Below, in pieces: positions 50,129 to 59,416 of a stretch of 64,000 bases of DNA. The position numbers and the translations under genes were made by a program. This DNA comes from Lactuca virosa. Taxonomy: Eukaryota; Streptophyta; Magnoliopsida; Asterales; Asteraceae. The notes below the pieces were generated by a model that worked only from the letters and a program-made list of their open reading frames with translations, was not told the origin of the DNA and searched no databases. The stretch covers positions 73,381,434 through 73,445,433 of the forward strand of contig CAKMRJ010005745.1 in NCBI GenBank assembly GCA_928212115.1, given 5' to 3'. Numbering within the stretch: the stretch's first letter is position 1; the number at the start of each line of letters is the position of its first letter.

Positions 50129-50731
50129 CTAGTTGAGACGGGATGAGTCTGGTAGTGCTGACGAGGTAGATGCGCCCTGAAGTCTAGCCAGGTGGTGCTC
50201 GGCGGCCCGAAGTCGGGCTTCCAATGCTGTCTGGCGTGCCTGGTAGTCCCTGACTACTTCATGTGTCATCCTCTCCGCGCGCTCAACTGCGACTCTCATG
50301 GCGACCATCTTACCAGCGGTTGCCTGCGCCTGCTCGCCGATATCGCGGGTCCTCCTTACTATCACAGGCAAGGCTCGGTCGGCGGGTTCACCGTGACTCA
50401 AGTCGTAGTAGTCCCGGTTCATACCAAATGGGGGTCGCACCCCTTGCTGACGGCTCTATCTCCAGATGTCGTGTGCCCATGGGGGTGTAGGACCATTGGG
50501 GCCCATCCTGTATGGGGGCACCCTGGCCATATACGGCGGATTGATGACTTCGGACCCCGTGTCCGAGTCATCAGCGTCGCTGCCATCAACCTCCTGCTCG
50601 TCCGAGTCAGCTACCGGTTCTGTCGGTCCTCCTATAGGCTCTTCCTCAGGCTCTTCCTCTGGTTCTTCCTCTGGTTCTTCCTCTGGTTCTTCCTCTGGCT
50701 CCAACCATCCAGGATGATGAAATCCGGCCAT
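50129..50731 (-). pseudogene. Extra reading frame between 5' LTR and gag of element 2
   Basis: ATG at 50731 opens a frame of about 200 codons, sense to gag-pol, interrupted once by TAG at 50456-50458 and then open in the same frame to 50129. The N-terminal part has five near-perfect EEEP repeats, then an acidic stretch (QEVDGSDADDSDTGSE) and a proline-rich segment (RVPPYRMGPNGPTPPWAH). The C-terminal part (about residues 130-190) has the heptad-like charge pattern of a coiled coil (AERMTHEVVRDYQARQTAL). I recognise no family. Element 1 has no equivalent in its shorter leader. Extra frames of unknown function are known in some plant Ty3 elements. Confidence 0.6.
50635..50702. repeat. 12-bp tandem repeat encoding acidic EEEP units
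   Basis: About five units of TCTTCCTCTGGT, in frame within the extra reading frame of element 2 on the minus strand. Confidence 0.85.
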
Positions 50732-51088
50732 AGTGTCTGCACGAGGGGTGGGAGACTTAGTACATATATAGCATTTTAAAATACTCCTATAGTACTTTAA
50801 TTATTTAAGTTTGATTTCCTTAAAAGTTTTGGATACGAGGTAAGCTTCTAGATCCATTTCCCGCCATGATTACTCCCATGCACATGTCGGTCATATTTTG
50901 AATAAATATAGTTGATCAGGCTATATTTATCTCCAATATAACTACATAACTGTCCGGGTTTAATCACAGTGTTCAATTTCCTCCAGAGACTTTTAGTGTT
51001 ATTGTTTTATGCCAGAGTGTTTTAGTCTCATTGTATTTATAGTTGCATATCAAGTATGATTAGATATGCCAGTTCACTATAAACAATG

Positions 51089-51099
51089 CTCTGATACCA
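51089..51099 (-). promoter_or_regulatory. Primer binding site of element 2 (tRNA-Met)
   Basis: Minus strand TGGTATCAGAG, three bases inside the 5' LTR, as in element 1. Confidence 0.9.
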
Positions 51100-51102
51100 A
51101 TC

Positions 51103-52605
51103 TGTCACACCCCCGAACCAGATGGCGGAAACGTCCGAGGGCTTGGGTGACTTCATCTTGTAATATCATCACAATGTATATAATTGAAACAAGACAACAC
51201 CATCATCATACATATCAAAATACAACCAACATTCTTTACATCAAGTATAGTATCATAATTTACATGCCATAATATTCAATATATGATGGTAACAAAATAC
51301 GACAAATTCCACATGTTCTTGTTGACCTTTCTGCTTAACGATTCCATGAGAATACAAGTTATTTTGAAAATGTCAACATATATAATGTTGGTGAGTTCAT
51401 AAGCATGTTTGAATGAAAAGTTTTGTATTGTTCGTAAAACACCAGAAAATCCGATATTTTCTGAAAAATGGTTTAAAAGTGATGTGTCAAAATCAAGTAC
51501 TATAATGCATGTGTTTTCTTTTTTTTGGAATGTATATAAAAATTAATCATCCGAAAAAAAAAGATCATGTATTTTCTGTTGTAAGTAGAAGGTATTGTTT
51601 AACTGTATATTTCCCCAGAAAATCTGATATTTTCTGTTTATAAAAGTGTCGTGGTCTCAAAACCTTAAGACCGATTATCAGTGTATGTATGATTTCGTAT
51701 CAACAAGATTTTATATGTATTCCGTAAAATTATGATGGAGAGAATTTCTATATGAGCCGTTTTAACCATACTTGATTATGACGAATTCGTCTGTCATGGC
51801 GTTTTCAGGCGCCGACTTGTTTAAGGTAAGGTTTGTCACCCTAGACTGGCCTAGTCTAACTGTAGCGAACAACTCAGGTGTGGGGTGTCACCCTGTATAG
51901 ATCTATACACAAACTCTCGCTCTCCCTCCAGGAGACTCTGGTTATAACTACAACAGGCTATGATTGTACACTCGAGAGGTGGTCAACCGACATGTCTCAC
52001 TAGAATCCTTAACTGAGTTTACGCGAATATTGTATTATGTTGTATATATGTTTCCGTGTACGTTTTTATGTTTGAAAGTCCAACGAGTATGTATGTGAAT
52101 GTACGAGGCCCAACAGACATGTAGAAGGACCACTAAGACCCAATAAACATGTAATGTATAGTCCAGACCTAATAAGCATGTAAATGGACCACTAAGGCCC
52201 AATAAACATGTAATGTATAATCCAGGCCTAATAAACATGTAAATGGGCTACTAAGGCCCAATAACATGGATTGTAAGTATTAGGCCTAATAAACATGTAA
52301 TCGATGAATTTAGTTCGTTTGTTATTACATTGTTTGTTTTAGCTTGATTGTTTTCTAAAATGGCATAAAAAGCCCACTTTTTGTCATGATGACATTTTTG
52401 GCCCATTAAGCCGAAAATTTACAATTTAGACGTATTTTTGATAAAATTGACACTTTAGGTCCTTAAGACCAAAAGTTTACATTTATGGGCTTATTTCAAA
52501 TGAAAGGACATTTTTAGCCCACTATTGTTAAAAATAGCATTTTCGACCCAAAAGTTTACATTTATGAAAATTGACATTTTTAGCCCACCAAAAGTTTACA
52601 TTTAT
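51103..52605 (-). repeat. 5' LTR of element 2, truncated
   Basis: Starts TGTCACACCCCCGAACC and follows 22114-23540 closely. It departs near 52550 and ends near 52605, about 1.5 kb short of the full length. The last part holds three copies of AAAGTTTACATTTAT (near 52470, 52550 and 52586), and the next sequence is CACTA terminal DNA. This looks like a repaired break. Confidence 0.85.
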
Positions 52606-52721
52606 CTGCTTCCTTCGACGCCCTTTTAACTCTATACCGAGGACATGTCGTTGGTATAGATGACACAGTGCCGCCGACGACTTAAGTCGTCTGTACAGAT
52701 GTCGACTTAATTCTTGTAGTG
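52606..52721 (-). mobile_element. CACTA transposon terminus
   Basis: The minus strand from 52721 reads CACTACAAGAATTAAGTCGA, the canonical CACTA terminal inverted repeat. Subterminal complementary phrases follow (GACTTAAGTCGTC at about 52679-52691; GTCGACTTAA at 52701). Orientation and position fit the 5' end of the transposon whose transposase is at 20120-18678 and 828-1. The link is inferred, because element 2 lies between. The other terminus is outside the window. Confidence 0.75.
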
Positions 52722-53123
52722 ATGGTTTTTTAATATTTTTTTTCTATTTTATTTACATTTTTATAAGTTTTTTGGGTCCGAAATATTTGACCGGAATCGC
52801 AACTCCATGTCTTATAAAAGTAGCAACCGTTGTTATATGATCATAGTTAAACATGTTTATTAAATTATTGATCATGTTGAATTTCAAAGTCTTCTTTAAA
52901 TGAATAGAAACAATCACCACTAATGTAAATTTACGATGGCAATTTACGAAAGAATAAATATTTGTAGAGGTGATCATGACAACTTAAATTAAACAGATTC
53001 ATATACTGTACCAAACATCAAATTACAGAACCACCCTTTCAATTATTGATCACAAGAACACAACATAAAGAAACACAATCAAAGTACGTATGTAACTATG
53101 TAAGTAGTCCACACAGTCTTCAC
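52722..53123. other. Spacer downstream of the CASP gene
   Basis: AT-rich single-copy-looking sequence between the CACTA terminus and the CASP stop codon. It probably includes the CASP 3' untranslated region. I see no gene. Confidence 0.5.
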
Positions 53124-53973
53124 TTACTTCCTCCTTAGAGCCACCGCAGAAACAATCACCAAAAATATGAAAATCAATGCTGCAATGTAAGAAGCCACCA
53201 CAGCTCCGCTGACTCGCTGACAGAAATCATCAAATTGTTGACAAATCGCCACCCAGTTTGCATCCGAGTTACCATTGTGTGCCAAGTAGACTATGGAAGC
53301 AGCCGCAGATGCAGCAGCAGTGACCAAAGACACCGCTATCTGACAATTTTGACAAATTGAAAACGTTCAAAGAAAAACAAACCCAACAATTTTAGAACAT
53401 TTAGAGGATTTATCTAGAACTGAATAAGAAAAAAAGACTGTTTTAATACCGTGTCAAAAACGAGGAGCATCAACCTGGCTCCTATAATATGTGGACGAAC
53501 GATGCAGACTATAGAGAATGGCAATGAGAGAACTAAGTAGGCGCCAGCCATGGCGTTTCCAATCACAAAAAACCTGTGAATCACACAAGATGATTGTCAA
53601 GAGATAAGAAACAAGACGTGAAATTACTGAATTACCCATTGGATAAAAAAGGTTACGTGAAAGCGGGGAGGTCAGTGTAGTCGGCTTTGAACTGGAAGAA
53701 TTGGGTGAAAAACGGAAGCTGTTGGTTGGTGGTGCCCATGGCGGTTGCCGCCGCTAGAGTGGTGGCAATGGCACATATCCTTAGAATGAAGTCAAGAATG
53801 CCAAGAGCTCTTTTCCACCTTGACACCGGCGGCTGGTGGGCGGTTTTCTTGGCCGCAAAAGCTCTTTTCCACCTTGACACTGCCGCCACCGGAGGGGTTT
53901 TCTTTGATGACTTTGACTCGGTGATTGGGATTGGGATATCGCCGGTTTCTTTGGTTGAATGACTTGAATCCAT
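53124..53973 (-). CDS. CASP: Casparian strip membrane domain protein (CASP), three exons
   Basis: The exons are 53973-53657, 53573-53450 and 53339-53124. The introns (83 and 110 bp) have GT...AG ends and the joined frame gives 218 residues, the usual CASP length. CASPs are four-helix plasma-membrane proteins of the root endodermis that form a scaffold recruiting peroxidase and other factors for local lignin deposition. Transmembrane segments lie near residues 58-79 (with conserved Arg65), 106-129, 137-160 (with conserved Asp146) and 195-214. The first extracellular loop has LPFFTQFFQFKADYTDLPAF, matching the loop signature typical of true CASPs rather than CASP-like proteins. The second loop has CQQFDDFCQRVSGA. 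The basic N-terminal tail contains a duplicated SRWKRA (33-38 and 51-56). I chose M at 53973 because an upstream in-frame ATG at 54027 lies in the TATA-rich leader. All expected parts are present, and nothing suggests it is broken. Confidence 0.92.
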
Positions 53974-54012
53974 AGTGAAAGGTTTTTTGGAAATTGGGTA
54001 ATGGAGTTGGGG

Positions 54013-54030
54013 TGTATATATATGCATATA
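54013..54030 (-). promoter_or_regulatory. Possible TATA box of the CASP gene
   Basis: Minus strand TTTATATGCATATATATACA ends about 40-55 bp upstream of the chosen ATG. A short 5' leader would result. The position is plausible but unproven. Confidence 0.4.
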
Positions 54031-54601
54031 AAGAGATGATGGATTTGTTAAAGATTCAATGAGTAGTTGTTGCCAACTTGCTCCACTTCAATCTGATGAC
54101 TAATAAGTTTGGAAATTAAAATAGTAAGTGTTTGGATGTGTTTTAAAATTGTTATTTCAAGAGTCATTAATCAAAATAAGATAATTAGTTGTAAGAAAAT
54201 GGTTTAGTTGTGTAACTTTGAAGTAAAAACACAATGTTTAATATATGTCATGGGTGAAATTAGTAATCTTATTCAAAGTCTTTGGAACTTACAAGAAAAG
54301 ATGTTTGGTAACTTATAATCATTTGCAATTAGAAAGTTTTCATGATTATATGCAAATAGATTTATGTTATAATTTTTGGCTCATAAGATTCTTTTATTTC
54401 TTTTTTCTTTGCTGAATGATTTAACCATCTTCATATACAAAACATATCAAGGTTAGGCTTATGGAGTATGAAACTTGTACAATCTAAATCAAGAAAGAAC
54501 AAAAGGTATCAATTTGAGGTGCTCTCGAGCCCATTCATGGCTCCAGTCAATAAAGATAAAAAGTATTATTTTGAAAACATAAAACCCACTTTTCTAGCAA
54601 T
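54031..54601. other. Spacer between CASP and CYC-B
   Basis: AT-rich, no reading frame of note. It should include the CASP promoter and the end of the CYC-B transcript. No recognisable repeat. Confidence 0.5.
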
Positions 54602-54607
54602 TTTATT
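54602..54607 (-). terminator. Possible poly(A) signal of CYC-B
   Basis: Minus strand AATAAA about 30 bp after the CYC-B stop codon. Plant signals are loose, so this is only suggestive. Confidence 0.4.
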
Positions 54608-54636
54608 ATAATCATTTGATTAACAATGGTCCCAAA

Positions 54637-56125
54637 TCAAATGGAATCAAGTACTACATTGCCCATCATTTTGACCAAAGGAGCCGGACACTTTGTAACA
54701 ATATCAAATTTCGATGAATTCGATGAGTGTCCAAACAATGACAAACTTAACATAGCAAGTTCCGTAATCGACAATCTTGATGACAAAAACCCATGCCAAT
54801 ATTCCGGATTCATATCGAAAAAAGCATCAAAAAAGCTTCTTGTCCCTTCCAAATCAAGTTTCAAAAGTGTCTCCATTCCAAATGTATAAAACTCCCTTGT
54901 TAATCTCCTCTCAATAGGCCACAACCCATTCCACACTCTATGATAAAGCGGTTGACCTCTAATCATCCGTGTCGAACCAAGACACTCAACAATGGACTCA
55001 GCCAGAATTGGGGCCAGAGCCAGCGTCCTGGCCACCATATATCCTGTAGATGGATGGGCCAGTCCAGCAGTTCCCCCAATCCCCATCACAGATTGGGGAA
55101 TCTTTGGAAGTGGCCCACCCATTGGAATCAAACATTTTTCACTCTCGATCACTCTTTTTACTCTAATACCCATATGCCTTAACCTTGCCGCCATTCTTGT
55201 TTTGACCTCTTTGTAAGATAAAACCGGCCGGCTAACCAAGGAAGTTTCTTCTAGAAAGACTAGATTCGAATCGAATGGCATCGCGTATAAAAATGTGGGG
55301 AATCTAGAATTGCTTACGCGTAAATTAGGCTCATTTCCTAAGTGAGAATCTCTCCAATCCATGAGTAACATCTTGTCTAAATCAAACGGGTGTTCTTCAA
55401 CTTCTGCTAAAATCCCATGAGCAATTTGGTAACCATGGTTTCTTGGCTTATCGTATTCCACAAAAGAACTTGCAAAACCACTTGCGTCCACAATCAAACT
55501 TGCTTTCAACTCACTACCATCATCACAAACAATGGAGGATTCAAATTCTTGATGATTAACTTTCCATGCTTTAGCTTTATGGAATTTAACCCCATTTGAT
55601 AAACACCCTGAAAGCAACTTCATCTTCAACGTCTTTCTGTTAATTCTACCATAAGGCCGATCGAGATACTTGGTTTTATGATCGTCGATATGAACAGAAG
55701 CCATGGGCCATGTTTTATCAAAACAATCGTCAAGTCCTAAGCTTGATAGCTCATCGACCCAAGCCCCGTAATTGTTAGGCCACATGGAAAGTGGGTCCGG
55801 GTCAACACAACAAACCCGGATCCCATATCGAGCGACACGTTCAGCCAAACAAAGCCCAGCTGGACCAGCTCCGATTACGATGAGGTCGAGTCGTAGTTTT
55901 TGAGATGGATCGAGCCAATTGATGTCGAATTTAATCGGGTCGGATTTGTTTTCCGGGATTAAATCAAGGAAGTTGCCGTACTTGCTGTTTTGGATTCTGT
56001 GACGGAGATGTTTGTGGGGTTTAGGGAAGAAAGAGAGGGGAGGTTGTTAATGGCGAGAATGAAGAAGAAGGTTTTTGGTAAAGTGAAAGCGGAGGGGATG
56101 ATAATGGAGTGATGAGAGCTTCCAT
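54637..56125 (-). pseudogene. CYC-B: Lycopene beta-cyclase, CYC-B (chromoplast) type, frame disrupted near N-terminus
   Basis: An intronless gene of the plant lycopene cyclase family, which closes beta-ionone rings on lycopene in plastids to give beta-carotene. The C-terminal sequence (KFDIVTKCPAPLVKMMGN) and phrases such as SMWPNNYGAWVDE favour the CYC-B/capsanthin synthase/neoxanthin synthase branch over canonical LCYB. Seen features are a Ser-rich transit-peptide-like start at ATG 56125 (MEALITPLSSPPLSLYQ), the dinucleotide-binding VIGAGPAGLCLAE near residue 83, MDWRDSHLGNEP, the catalytic FLEET motif near 55257, and HPSTGYMVARTL. The start frame stops at TAA 56021-56023. The main frame is closed upstream by TAA at 56047-56049. 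The shift therefore lies between these, and the span of 1489 bases is one more than 496 codons. A GGGG run at 56037-56040 is the likely site. The first ATG in the main frame (about 55785) would omit the nucleotide-binding motif. It is either a null allele or a one-base sequence error. Confidence 0.88.
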
Positions 56126-56191
56126 GGGAGATCGGAGATGACTGTGAATGGGTTAATTCTTGTTGCGGAAAGAGAGAGATGGGTTAGAATG

Positions 56192-56197
56192 TTTATA
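56192..56197 (-). promoter_or_regulatory. Possible TATA box of CYC-B
   Basis: Minus strand TATAAA, 67 bp upstream of ATG 56125, a sensible distance for a plant gene with a short leader rich in CT. Confidence 0.5.
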
Positions 56198-56534
56198 AAG
56201 AAATTAAACATGGATCTTGTTGAATACTAAAAAATGATGCTCTTTTAACCTTATGCTATGTTGGGTTTATTAAATTCAGGGAAAGATAGGATTGTTCCTT
56301 GTCATAAGAATCGAAAATAGTTAAATATACAACAGAAACCAACACTAACAACAAGAGCACTCATGCTTCCGTAGATAAAAGAGCATTCCTCAAATATATG
56401 AAAAACACAAATCTAAAATAGCATTCATATATAGTATAAAAATTGAAATGTTTTAAATAAAAGAGAAATCTTAAAAAAAAGTACTAAAATTTTGGATTAA
56501 CGATTAAGTTCCATTTTTTTTAATTAGAAAAATC
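56198..56534. other. Upstream region of CYC-B
   Basis: AT-rich putative promoter region. I recognise no specific element. Confidence 0.4.
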
Positions 56535-56710
56535 CAAGAAACTTGCAATTATAACCTTTAAAAAATGACCATATTTTTCAGAAAAAAGGGATAAACGGCT
56601 CGAACTCGTGATCTCTATCTCTCCAAACACACCTTTTACCATATAGAGGTCGTGAGTTCGGGCCCTCTATCACTCTTTTATTTGAAAAATGTGTTTTTTT
56701 AAAGATTAAA
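56535..56710. repeat. Hairpin repeat (MITE-like)
   Basis: Imperfect inverted repeat with arms of about 60-70 bp. GGCTCGAACTCGTGATCTCT (56597-56616) pairs with the reverse complement of AGAGGTCGTGAGTTCGGGCC (56644-56663), and flanking AAAAATG/CATTTTT tracts also pair. It lies about 0.4 kb upstream of the CYC-B start. No clear target duplication was seen. Confidence 0.6.
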
Positions 56711-58075
56711 AATTGGTCTGACATGACATCCTACATCAACTGCTATGTCATGACACACCAACATCCCTTCCAGCTTGGCACACCACATGAGCAGATAACC
56801 TGCTGAACATGTTAACAAAGACTAAATTAAATTGATATATTATGTGGATTCCCACGTGTTGCACATGTTAATATTATATAGTTACAATTTTAAAAATTGT
56901 ATGTTGAAAATGATTATGTTATTAATATTAATTATGAGATAATATTTCTTATATTAAGTTGGCATGAAATTATAAATATTTTTAAAAATAGTGTTACTTT
57001 TAACTATTTTATAATTAATCAATTTAAAAATTATTTATTTGACCATCTTTTAGTTTCCATGATCATGATAATAATATAAAATATCAACCATTGTTTTTAA
57101 GGTAATCTAGTATAATTTAGAATTAGAATTTTATGTTGTTTTATATTAATATTGTTAATTACTTTCAAAAATCACTTATGATGATTAAAGAGTTACATAA
57201 TACTTTTAAAACCATTTATTCTTTGCATTTTCTTTTTATTAAATTGAAATAATATGCTTCGTCATATTATCATATTCTTTCACTCATATATATTTGAGTA
57301 AAATATTTATTAATAATATAATTATATTATTCTAATTATATTAACCAAATACCCAACGAGGGAACCTAATCAAACAATCATAAAACATATTGAAAACTAA
57401 GAGTATGCATCTCCGACAAATTATTGGTTAATTAATTCTATTGGATTTTTATTTTAATATTATAACTCTTCGAATTCAAACTAAGAGTTACTAACACTAA
57501 ACAACTACAACTTAAGAGTTTTTTTCTTTTATAATATTTAATTGATATTTATGGTACTTAATTAAATATGATTTAGGTTTTTAAAATGTGGTTAATTAAT
57601 TAAATGAATAACATGAACATTTAATGTGTACAATTATATTATAATGAAACCGATTCTTACATTAATAAATAAGTATTATGTTATTTATATAATTTTGAAT
57701 TTTTCTTCATAACTTATTTTTGTATATTTTTTTTCCATATATACTCTATGTATTCTAGAAAACAAATTTTAATGAATCGATTAAAAATTATTTGACAATA
57801 CGCAATTGATGAATGTTTAAGGTATTTCATTATAGGAAATGTATTTATGTTTTGTTTATTAGTATAACAAATCAACTATTTCTTTCTAAAATATTATACA
57901 ATTTTAAATTAGAATAAAATTAAAATATTACATAAAAAACTACCAACCTACTATTATAAAATTAGTTATAATATTTATAAGTGTATATTTATTTATTATT
58001 GATTTAAATTAACATATTCATGAAGAGTTTGCATCTGTTTATCAAAATACTTGAGATATACAATTTGTAAGTTCG
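56711..58075. other. AT-rich intergenic spacer
   Basis: Very AT-rich with no reading frame above about 60 codons. Nothing recognisable. Confidence 0.6.
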
Positions 58076-58123
58076 TATATATATATATATATATATATAT
58101 CTATAGATATATCTATATTATAT

Positions 58124-58158
<35 letters not shown>
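58076..58158. repeat. (TA)n microsatellite
   Basis: Near-continuous TA repeats with a short CTATAGATATATCTATA interruption, which makes the tract self-complementary. Confidence 0.95.
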
Positions 58159-58858
58159 CCATTGTGTTATTTTGTTGTACACTATTTTTTAAGTTTAATA
58201 TTTTGTTTTTTTTTATTATATGATTTTTAGCATTGCAGTTAGCTTGCATCTTCTCTTATTTACATGACCATCTTATATCGTATGAATGTCTCATATGTAT
58301 CTATTATTAACAAATGCTTATAACATATGAAAAAGTCAAATTTTCTAATCATATATATTTGTGTAAAATATTCATCAATAATATAATTATATTAACTACA
58401 CATCCAACGATAGAATCATATAAGAAACATTTTATAGGATTTTACAAACTAAGAGAATATATCTTTAATTAGTTGTAACAGATAAATTTAAATAGTCACG
58501 TTTTTCTTGTGCCTCCAAATATACAACTATAAATGTTTTCTTGAAATCTAAGGAAAGTAGAAAGAAAAAATATATTAATATAAATCGAAATTGACAAACC
58601 ACCCAAATACCTTTTAGGCTTCCAAAAACTTGATTATCATATCCGCCTCTAGTTCTCCCAAATATATTTCATCATTCAAATAGTTTCTTTCATTGTGAGT
58701 AACTAAACATGAAATAATCTTATTATATAGGAAAAATATTTCAATTAATTACATACTTAATTATCATAAGATTAAAATGTAAGAGTTTCAAATGAATATG
58801 GTTAAAGATAAATGATTTATCTTGAACCATACTGATTTGAATGATCTCCTTTATAAGA
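58159..58858. other. AT-rich intergenic spacer
   Basis: Nothing recognisable on either strand. Confidence 0.55.
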
Positions 58859-58859
58859 G

Positions 58860-58894
<35 letters not shown>

Positions 58895-58910
58895 GATATA
58901 TATATAGTAT

Positions 58911-58950
<40 letters not shown>

Positions 58951-58951
58951 T
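58859..58951. repeat. (TA)n(GA)n compound microsatellite
   Basis: TA repeats at 58859-58930 followed by about nine GA units. The tyrosine/isoleucine-rich plus-strand frame across it is an artefact. Confidence 0.95.
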
Positions 58952-59416
58952 ATGGAGGTTCAAAATATAACCAAATAAAACTATCTAACCACATAACCAT
59001 TTTATGACCTTAAGATTTTTATATCAACGATTTACATTAAGAGGGTACACAATAAGATTTTACATTATTGTCTACGGAGACAAATAGATATAAGGTTATA
59101 ATGGGGATTTTGCATGCCACCATGTGATCACCATTTTCAACCATAGCTACCCAAATTGATTTCACTTTACAATCAAAAGGTGATTGAAATCCCAAAAACC
59201 TTTTTTGAATATGATCTTATTTTGTAAGCATCGCAAAAGGAGATACTAATTTGATCTTGAGTGTATCGAATGGAAGAACAGATCATCATGAGCTCTACAA
59301 CTGCACTCGATGTGAGCTTTGGCGCTTTCTACAATCATCACAGCTAAACACCACTATGTCGAGTTCTACACCACCATAACTCACCATCATGTCTTTCTTC
59401 TTCACATCTACAGCTA
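58952..59416. other. Intergenic spacer
   Basis: No gene recognised. It ends where a TGTAACATCCC LTR-like start occurs at 59417. Confidence 0.5.

Larger units (their letters stand above)
22114..52605 (-). mobile_element. Element 2: Ty3/gypsy chromovirus (Tekay-like), with nested insertions
   Basis: Read on the minus strand. The 5' LTR starts at 51103 and is truncated near 52605. The 3' LTR is 22114-25156 plus 37242-37303, split by element 3. Interior order is primer site (51089-51099), an extra reading frame (50731-50129), gag and protease (49776-48223), a copia insertion (40313-48217), reverse transcriptase to chromodomain-like tail (40307-37355), then the polypurine tract next to 37303. It resembles element 1 throughout, including the LTR R-region phrasing around the GTGTGGG motif. 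No target duplication survives because the outer end of the 5' LTR was lost. Confidence 0.9.

Noticed and set aside
50192..50779. Plus-strand frame of 195 codons with FLWFFLWFFLW repeats
   Set aside because: It is the antisense shadow of the acidic repeat frame on the minus strand and has no motif of its own.
53687..53962. Plus-strand frame of 91 codons
   Set aside because: Antisense to CASP exon 1.
54626..54889. Plus-strand frame of 87 codons
   Set aside because: Antisense to the conserved C-terminus of CYC-B.
54637..56125. Canonical LCYB (chloroplast beta-cyclase)
   Set aside because: The C-terminus and the SMWPNNYGAWVDE region fit the CYC-B/capsanthin synthase branch better. Assignment within that branch remains a judgement by eye.
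56597..56663. tRNA-derived SINE because of a GGCTCGAACTC box
   Set aside because: The motif occurs as an inverted pair in a hairpin, with no A box at proper spacing and no poly(A) tail or target duplication seen.
58822..59007. Plus-strand frame with YIYIYIYIYI and REREREI-like repeats
   Set aside because: It is a translation of the TA/GA microsatellite.
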